Assembly: GCA_004565275.1 (NCBI GenBank)
Contig: SDOX01000005.1
Span: 232,051 to 296,050, forward strand
Direction: 5' to 3'
Origin: Nannochloropsis salina CCMP1776
Taxonomy: Eukaryota; Sar; Eustigmatophyceae; Eustigmatales; Monodopsidaceae
Length of the DNA stretch: 64,000 nt
Translations under genes and position numbers: made by a program
Part shown: in pieces, positions 57,916-64,000 of the stretch
How positions within the stretch are numbered: position 1 is the first letter of the stretch
Layout: each line of letters starts with the position of its first letter
The notes under the pieces: generated by a model
Told to the model about the DNA's origin: nothing
The model's input: the letters and a program-made list of their open reading frames with translations, nothing else
Database searches by the model: none

Positions 57916-59178
57916 ATGTTCTCCCTCTGCATCTCCTTTCTGCTATTCTGTACCCTCCCCCGCACCGTGGAAGCGCGCGGGTGTCAAGTCAGAAACCATG
58001 CCGGGCGGCCCGTTGACTTCTATTGGATGGACGTTGTGAACTGGGGGACCTACATTACTCAAACTCCCGTGCCCATGCCGAACGAGACATCCTTTTCCCT
58101 TAAAACATACGAGTCACATCGATTTTTCGTCGCCTGGGGGGATGAAGCTGGCGAAGTGCAATCGTGGGACCCGAACAGCATTCCTTTGAACGCCCAGTTC
58201 GTTCACCGTGGGTACGACCAAGTCGTCACAGCGTTGGTAGATAAGAATGGGCAGCTTTATCTTCAGGACTGGGACGTTCATGAATGGGGCATGGACCGCC
58301 TTGTGCAGGCCATTGAGCAGTGCAATCTGACCACGTCTGAAAATGTGGAAAAGGAAGATGCACAGGCCCGCTGTGTCATGAAGCAAGCAAACACAATCAT
58401 TTCCCGGTTTAAGCGAGAGCGAGACAGCGTTAAGGCCCAGGTCGACAAGATGCAGACAAGCATGGCAGGATCCTTTTGCACCGGGACGGGGCGATTTCAA
58501 ACCCCTGCTAGGCGTACCTTTGAATGGGAGGGACGACAAGTGAACGTCTTGGCCGATACAGACAACGTGAGCGTCTTCCACCTGCCTGCGTTCCTCGACG
58601 TTTCGGGGACCACCAACTTGATAACGGGTGCCCCGCCCAACGGCACCCGGTATCTGGAGATCTTCCCGAACCCCAAGATGAAGTTTGACGCCTCCCTAGT
58701 GGAGGCCCAGGCCTGGGGTCGCGCGTTTGTTCAGTCTCAATTGGGAGGGAGCATGCAGGATAAGACAAGCGACAAGGAGCCATTGCGCATCTTTCGCTAC
58801 AACAAGAAGGAGTTTCATGCTCCCCCTTGTGATGGCATCTGCCAGAAATTGCTCCTGCCCTCGGCTGAGTACGCCGCTACCCTCATCATGTACCCTCAGC
58901 ACTCCAAGCAGGCCGACCGCGACCGCACGGCCTGGTATTTTACCACTGAGGACGCAAATACCGATATCGGGTTTACCTCGCAAGGCAACGACGCCGTTCT
59001 CTTCCTTTACAAGAACCAAACCGTCGGCTATGCCCCTGCTTTGCTTCCCCAGCTGATTCCATGCATATCCATGTCTGAAGAGATGTTTGTAGCCTCTACG
59101 TGGATCCGTCGACCGGTCGATGAGAAGGAGAAGCGAGCAGAAGGTAATTCCAACTCCAGGGTGGAAGACGAACTTTAG
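57916..59178 (+). CDS. Predicted secreted protein with VHL-beta-like segment
   Basis: From ATG 57916 the frame gives 420 residues and opens with a clear signal peptide (MFSLCISFLLFCTLPRTVEA, cleavage near ARG). The first mature segment, CQVRNHAGRPVDFYWMDVVN, followed by SFSLKTYESHRFFVAWGDEA, resembles the von Hippel-Lindau beta domain, which in many protists occurs outside the ubiquitin-ligase setting. A Cys-containing helical part (about 125-190) and a second beta-rich part (about 195-400, with FHLPAFLDVSGTTNLITG and PPCDGICQKLLLPSAEYAAT) have no family I recognise. Several N-x-T/S sites and paired cysteines fit a lumenal or extracellular protein. An upstream ATG at 57703 would bury the signal peptide. 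VHL likeness is by eye. Confidence 0.7.
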   Translation: MFSLCISFLLFCTLPRTVEARGCQVRNHAGRPVDFYWMDVVNWGTYITQTPVPMPNETSFSLKTYESHRFFVAWGDEAGEVQSWDPNSIPLNAQFVHRGYDQVVTALVDKNGQLYLQDWDVHEWGMDRLVQAIEQCNLTTSENVEKEDAQARCVMKQANTIISRFKRERDSVKAQVDKMQTSMAGSFCTGTGRFQTPARRTFEWEGRQVNVLADTDNVSVFHLPAFLDVSGTTNLITGAPPNGTRYLEIFPNPKMKFDASLVEAQAWGRAFVQSQLGGSMQDKTSDKEPLRIFRYNKKEFHAPPCDGICQKLLLPSAEYAATLIMYPQHSKQADRDRTAWYFTTEDANTDIGFTSQGNDAVLFLYKNQTVGYAPALLPQLIPCISMSEEMFVASTWIRRPVDEKEKRAEGNSNSRVEDEL

Positions 59179-59390
59179 GAGAGCAAGAAGATGGCCACGG
59201 GCTCCTCCTGCTTGGTCGCATTAGGCGGGAAAATTCCAAGAAGAAGCGGATAGAAAGCAATAAGCCAGGCGCATGGGCGCTGATTCGAATGCATCTCACT
59301 TCACTTTTTGCAAAGGAAAAGGTGTCGCACGTATTTCTTTCTTTAAGCTCGTTTGTTCCATGTTAATGTGAGGGCAAACCCACCACAAGC

Positions 59391-59944
59391 TTATCCATTT
59401 CCTGCCGCAGACACTCGCGGAATATCATTGTGCTCCGTGAGCACCGACAAGTACTGATTGAACTCATCGATGCGCTCTCGGTGGCTCTTACTTACCAGTT
59501 TCTTGATATTCTGCCGCTCACGTTCCTTCAACTTGGCAATGTGACGTCGTTGGGTTTCCGTCAAACCATCGTCCTTTTCAGAGGGAAAAGAAGAGGTATC
59601 TGAAACGCTTTCATTTCCCCCCCTTTCCTCTTCCTTCTCATGGGTAAGGATGGCGTCTCCCTCGTGGTGCGAGCGCTCGTCGCGCTGACGCTTCTTCTTC
59701 TTCCTACGAATACGCAGAAAGAACTGAATAAGTATCCAAAAACATGGACCGGAATGTAGACAAAGCGAACCATTATATCACATCCATACACCAACACCCC
59801 ACAACTTCATCGTTTATTTTCGAAGCATCAATGCCCGAATCAGGTGCGTCCAAATCTGCAAGGGTCTCCCACCAGGGAGCGGCCATGTACGTACTTGTCT
59901 TTTGTAGGAAGCCCTTTCAGCTTCAGGGCTCCGCCAACAGGCAT
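59391..59944 (-). CDS. FAM32A: FAM32A family protein (spliceosomal P-complex factor)
   Basis: Two exons on minus (59895-59944 and 59391-59703) join at Lys (AA|G) and give 120 residues (human FAM32A is 112). The product has the family order: N-terminal GGALKLKG, a Lys-rich patch, a family helix TETQRRHIAKLKERERQN, and the C-terminal core KSHRERIDEFNQYLSVLTEH followed by NDIPRVS. In human, FAM32A sits in the post-catalytic spliceosome and promotes exon ligation. The exon 2 acceptor (TTCGTAG) and the GTACGT donor are the only pair I found keeping frame. A consensus-like GTAAGT inside exon 2 lies in conserved coding sequence and is probably not used. Confidence 0.88.
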
Positions 59945-60283
59945 GAGAATGCTGTAGAGTCGTGGAAGGTGGGTGTGTAGCGTGTCAAAACGGGTCTTGT
60001 TGTGACATTTCCGGTGGCAATCACGGGGCACTATATCGAACAGAGGACGGGCGTCAGCTGCTCCAGGCCAGCGACGTCGTGTTCGAGGTAAACGCTACTC
60101 TCCAACATGGAACAATTTGGCGCTTTCACTTCCTCCCAACCTCTCAGTTCTTGCGAGCCAAGCATAGGCATAGCAATTGGATAGCATAATTTGTAATTTG
60201 CGAGTACCTGAATGCACATCTATCCCATGCAGAGAGGTCGAAATAGACCATTGTCCAAGCCCGCCGTGGCCCCCTGAAAGCAC
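59945..60283. promoter_or_regulatory. Divergent promoter of FAM32A and old yellow enzyme genes
   Basis: 339 bases with no gene and no recognised motif. Confidence 0.45.
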
Positions 60284-61703
60284 ATGGAGCTTGGAAAGTT
60301 GTTCAGTCCTTACACAATGGGGCATTTTCAACTGCCTCATCGTATTGTGATGGCACCCCTGACAAGGATGAGGTCTGGACCGTGCCAAGTCCCGACTCTT
60401 CTCAATGCCGAGTATTACGCCCAGCGTGCGTCAGCAGCCCTTATTATTGGCGAGGCCACATACGTCGCACCAGAGGGGTATGGTTACTGCAATAGTCCGG
60501 GCATCGTGAGCGACGAGCAGGTTGAAGGTCACAAACTCTTGACCCAGGCAGTTCATGACAAAGGCGGTCTCTTTTTTCTTCAACTGTGGCACGTGGGGCG
60601 GATATCGCACCCCTCTATGCAGCCACAAGGACAACTTCCTGTCGCTCCCAGCGCCATTGCGCCCAAAGATGTGAATGCTGCCACACACATGGGGCGACTA
60701 CCCATTCCTACTCCTCGATCCCTAACGACATCGGAAATCCAGTCAATGGTCGTAGAACCTTTCAGAAAAGCAGCATGCAATGCCCGAAGGGCTCAGTACG
60801 ACGGTAAGCACTCCCGCACAGATGTGTAGGTAAGCGGTGGCGGCCTCGTGAATGGAAGGAGAGCATTTTTTTCTAAAATTCACACTTGTTGGAAACTTTT
60901 AGTGCTCCACAGCTGTATCCTAAAGCTCCACTCACGCCTTGCCTGTCCACGCGTGAAATTTAGGTGTTGAGATTCACGCTGCCAACGGTTACCTTCTAGA
61001 GCAATTTTTGAGTGACGGCACCAACCACCGTACGGATCAGTTTGGTGGTAATATCGAGAATCGCTTTCGTGTCTTGCGCGAAGTATGCACAGCAGTCATT
61101 GACGCTTGGGACGGCGACGGTCGGAGGGTAGGAGTACGTTTATCCCCGTCTGGGACGTTCAATGATATGGCGGACTCGGACTGGATGAGTCACTGGACTT
61201 ATATCGTCCGAGAATTGGATAAATTAGGCTTGGCCTACTTGCATGTCGTCGAGCCACGCATCGACGGGAGTGCGGATCGTTACACGGACAGGGAGACAAA
61301 AATCCCTAGAACGTGGCGGAAGACGTGGAGAAACATCTGGTCAGGCACCTTGATTGGAGCGGGTGGGTACACGCGACGAACGGCCGAAGCCGCGCTTCGA
61401 AATAAGGACCTTGACCTTGTGTGCTTTGGACGCAAATTCATCTCCAATCCAGATTTGCCTGCGCGTTTCGCGGCGGCTGCCAGGTCGGATGCCGGACTGA
61501 GGGAGGCGAGCCGGGCGCAAGGTAGACGGGGGAGCAATGATAAAGGCTTTCACACAGAGGAGGGAGAAATCGGAGGAGAGGAGCGGGAAGAAGACGACGA
61601 CGATGTCTCCTTCTTGTGTCCTTATGAAAGAGAGACGTTTTACGGGGGCGGTGCGCAGGGCTACACAGACTACCCTTTTTGGAGAAAGGGCGAGACAAGC
61701 TAA
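60284..61703 (+). CDS. NADH:flavin oxidoreductase, old yellow enzyme/OPR type
   Basis: Exons 60284-60803 and 60964-61703 join at Gly (G|GT) and give 419 residues. The FMN-binding TIM barrel is clear: LFSPYTMGHFQLPHRIVMAP, LTRMRS, ALIIGEATYVAPEGYGYCNS, GGLFFLQLWHVGRISH, then across the junction GVEIHAANGYLLEQFLSDGT, which holds the substrate-binding His-x-x-Asn pair and the Tyr proton donor, and RTDQFGGNIENRFRVLREV. Near the end come GAGGYTRRTAEAAL, FGRKFISNPDLPARF and YPFW. An acidic low-complexity insert of about 45 residues (roughly 345-395, with EEREEDDDDVSF) separates the barrel end from the C-terminus. The class reduces activated C=C bonds such as enones or oxylipins using NAD(P)H. No targeting peptide seen. 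Confidence 0.93.
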
Positions 61704-62101
61704 TGAAGAAACAGCATTTCGAGCCATACCTTGACAACACTGTCAAAGGTATAATTTCTGAGGACTATGATTCTGTTGTGTCTGTCCCCCGGAGAGGCGT
61801 CGCGCAATGGGTGTTACTCCACACCTGAGTAGTGTCGACACGCACAAAACCCAATGTGCGATGGACGCAGGGGAGCACACCACCGACAAACTGTACAATG
61901 CCTTGACAACTGAAAAAAAAAAACAGCTGACCTGCCATACATAGATATACACATACGTGACGTTGACGCGCCACATGTTCCTATTCACACAGCGAGCACA
62001 CCACAGCTTCCCACCGGGGACTGCCGCTCCTCCACTGCCCCGTTTCCTGCGTTTTAACTGATCGCGAAAGTCACCTATGCATGATCAAGTCGTGGTACGT
62101 C
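61704..62101. other. Convergent intergenic region
   Basis: Between the oxidoreductase and methyltransferase 3' ends. An A11 tract at about 61914-61923; nothing else seen. Confidence 0.5.
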
Positions 62102-63335
62102 TCATGACTTGCTGCCCACGGTAGCGCGGATCAGATACGTTCGCATGACGTCCTTTTTTTCCGCACGAGGAATCACCGGGAGGGCCCAAAGACCGTAATG
62201 AGCCCCGTTCTCTCCCACGGTCACCACCTCCACCTCGTCAAACCCCAAGGTGGACAAGGTAGTCTCGGGCTCCTCCATAGTCGAGGAAAAAGTGCTGGTC
62301 AGCCATTTGTCGCCAGCTTGCGCCCGGAGGGAGGCAAGAGTAAAGTCATTGACATGATCGGCGAGGAGCAGGCTCCCCGGGGAGGACAGCGCTCGAATTA
62401 CACCCAACATGGTCTGGACTCGAGGTTCCGGGAAGTAGTAAAGAAAGCCCTCAAGGATCCACACCGTCTTCTTCTCGGGGTCGAATCCGGCCTCCTTGAG
62501 CTGGCGCACCCAGTGCACGTCGTCGGCAAAGTCGCTAATGAGACGATGCACGCTCCGAGCCAGCAACGGGAAACGATCCGCCACCCCGGCCAGAACGGAT
62601 GTCTTGTAGTCGAGGACTGGTTTTACGTCCAGCTCGTAAATTTGGCACTTCTTCATTTTTTCCAACCGGTAGCTATTTAATAGAAGTTGGAAAAGGGTCA
62701 TGCCAGGTGGTATATGGTTAGGGTTAGTCTGCCAGAAGTACAACCTGCAACAACCAAAAATTTGAGGAATTCAGCTCATTATGAGCAGCTCAGATAAATA
62801 TTCCTACCAATATCTCAGCGACTTAAACCCACGCTGTCGCTCATTCACCCTAATTTCAAGGCGCTTCCGCTGTCGTTGAAGTCAGCTTCACTTACCCCCG
62901 TGCGTCCATACCGGCGCCGCAAAGTACGACTTGCGTCAGGGTCGGGTCCAGGCTGAAAGCTTCCTCAATTTTATCGTCAATCCAGCGCGTTCGGATGGCC
63001 ACCACAGGATAGACGGCATTTTTGGCCTTGTTTATGCGTTCGCTGGCGATGATTTCCTCCCCGGCTAGAATGGGCGCCAGCGGGTCACGAACCACGTCTT
63101 CGAAGAGATACCGCGCCCCCGCGCACCGTCGTGACGACAGTGCTACATCTTCTTCAATTGGGCAGGCCATGTTTGTCTTTGAAGCCGTGCTGTGCTCTGA
63201 TGAGGACGTGGGCTTGAAACCCTTGCTAGACGCCGGGAAACGTCCTGACTGAGGCGAGCTCAGGGCGGTGAAAGGGTATAGTAGACTAAAAGACGAAACC
63301 AGCACCACTGTGGACGAGTACCAGTACCGGCACAT
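62102..63335 (-). CDS. SAM-dependent methyltransferase, LCM/PPM1 (TIGR00027-like) family
   Basis: Two exons on minus (62896-63335 and 62102-62672) give 336 residues. Motif I is rebuilt across the intron as VVLCGAGMDARGYRL, then IYELDVKPVLDYK, and WILEGFLYYFPEP matches the family ILEGLLMYL block; LADHVNDF follows. This is the leucine-carboxyl-methyltransferase-like fold also common in bacteria as small O-methyltransferases. The N-terminus (MCRYWYSSTVVLVSSFSLLY) looks like a signal peptide, followed by a Ser/Thr-rich stretch with no clear ASAF motif, so endomembrane or plastid routing is possible. The splice site used is TTAAATAG; an alternative at 62747 would insert 25 residues and break the usual spacing. 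Substrate unknown. Confidence 0.87.
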
Positions 63336-63785
63336 TTGACAGGGAGTTTCCCCCAAAAGTCAAGCCCTGTCGATGTGCAAGACTGGAGGGAGTGAAGGTC
63401 CAAAGCGCCGGGTCATGGAATCGTTTTAGCGACTGCCGGTGCCAGAGCACTCGGCGGGGTCAATGACTTTGATATCACGCTGGGTGAAAGCATGGAGTTC
63501 ATGACGCGTCGTGTCATCGATTTTTGCCGCGGAAGCAGTGTGGGCGTGGTCATTGTTTGCCTGCAATGCTACCTAGTGGTGTCATGCTCATTTCACGTTC
63601 GATTGTTTATCCCACTAAACAGGCTGCTTGCTGCTTCCCGTCAGCCTGAGTTAGCGGATTAGAACAAAGCTGTGGGCGGAAGTCCCAAATCTGCTGCCTT
63701 GTCCAGGGCGAAATTGAGGGCAAAATAAGTTCAAGACCCTTCTTTTCCTAGCTACTCCTCTGCGAAAAGGAGCTCCCCCACTGTG
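63336..63785. promoter_or_regulatory. Divergent promoter of methyltransferase gene and right-edge gene
   Basis: 450 bases with no gene seen and no recognised motif. Confidence 0.4.
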
Positions 63786-64000
63786 ATGGTCTGGAAAAGT
63801 GCTGAAGGTCCCACCTCTGCTGGAGCCCCCCTAACCCCGGAAATCATCTGCATCGACGACTCGGACGACGAAGGGGATGTAGCCACCTCGGCACAGGCAC
63901 TAAGCTCTTCCAGTGCGGCCGGGGCGGCAGAAATTCCTGCTGCATCCCCTTTGACAGCCCATCGGATGGTCCCCCTTCGTGGTGAACCTGGCAACCTTCC
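63786..64000 (+). CDS. 5' end of an unknown protein with a SUMO-interaction-like motif, cut by window edge
   Basis: An ATG-initiated frame runs 71 codons to the edge without a stop. Residues about 19-30, PEIICIDDSDDEG, match a SUMO-interacting motif: a hydrophobic I-I-x-I core followed by acidic residues and a serine in a CK2-like context. The rest so far is Ala/Ser-rich and unstructured. The opposite strand is also open, but without start or motif. Orientation away from the methyltransferase fits the local head-to-head pattern. Function cannot be named; nuclear SUMO-linked roles are inference. Confidence 0.5.
   Translation, partial: MVWKSAEGPTSAGAPLTPEIICIDDSDDEGDVATSAQALSSSSAAGAAEIPAASPLTAHRMVPLRGEPGNL

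Noticed and set aside
62673-62747. Extra 25 residues upstream of exon 2 of the methyltransferase (acceptor at 62747)
   Set aside because: Would break the fixed spacing between GAGMDAR and the following YRL block; the acceptor at 62673 restores it.

Overview
The window is nuclear DNA of a gene-dense, GC-rich eukaryote. Two predicted products carry an N-terminal hydrophobic segment followed by an ASAFAP-type motif (ASAFV at 35,388 and ACAFAP at 41,137). That is the bipartite plastid-import signal of ochrophyte algae with complex plastids. Together with compact intergenic spaces, mostly 0-3 introns per gene and GT-AG introns of about 100-500 bp, this points to a stramenopile alga. A eustigmatophyte such as Nannochloropsis/Microchloropsis is my best guess, by inference only.

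I count 26 genes, two of them cut by the window edges. Left third (1-18.8 kb): a bZIP transcription factor (partial), a BolA2 homologue, an HhH-motif protein, TTLL12, a TatD/TATDN1 nuclease, a membrane-anchored GH5 mannanase-like enzyme, an MFS transporter and a PPR-Smr protein. Middle (18.8-43 kb): a giant nucleoporin (Nup205/Nup192 family), a PWWP-like chromatin protein, the nucleolar GTPase GNL3/Nug1 head-to-head with NIP7, an Mpv17/PMP22 protein, a plastid-targeted orphan, coatomer beta, and a plastid-targeted D27-like carotenoid isomerase rebuilt from three exons. Right third (43-64 kb): the flagellar dynein regulatory complex subunit DRC1, the DEAH helicase DHX15/Prp43 (13 exons), a kinesin-13, a PP2C phosphatase, EMC7, a secreted protein with a VHL-beta-like segment, FAM32A, an old yellow enzyme, an LCM-type methyltransferase with a signal peptide, and the 5' end of a protein with a SUMO-interaction-like motif.

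Most genes are housekeeping functions in RNA and ribosome metabolism (GNL3, NIP7, DHX15, FAM32A, PPR-Smr), secretory traffic (COPB1, EMC7), nuclear transport (Nup205) and cytoskeleton (kinesin-13, DRC1, TTLL12). There is no operon logic, but neighbouring genes alternate strand far more than chance predicts (21 of 25 adjacent pairs), giving 11 head-to-head promoter regions. One of these joins two 60S-biogenesis genes and holds a direct repeat and a CRE-like site. I saw no transposon, viral relic, CRISPR array, rRNA or tRNA gene.
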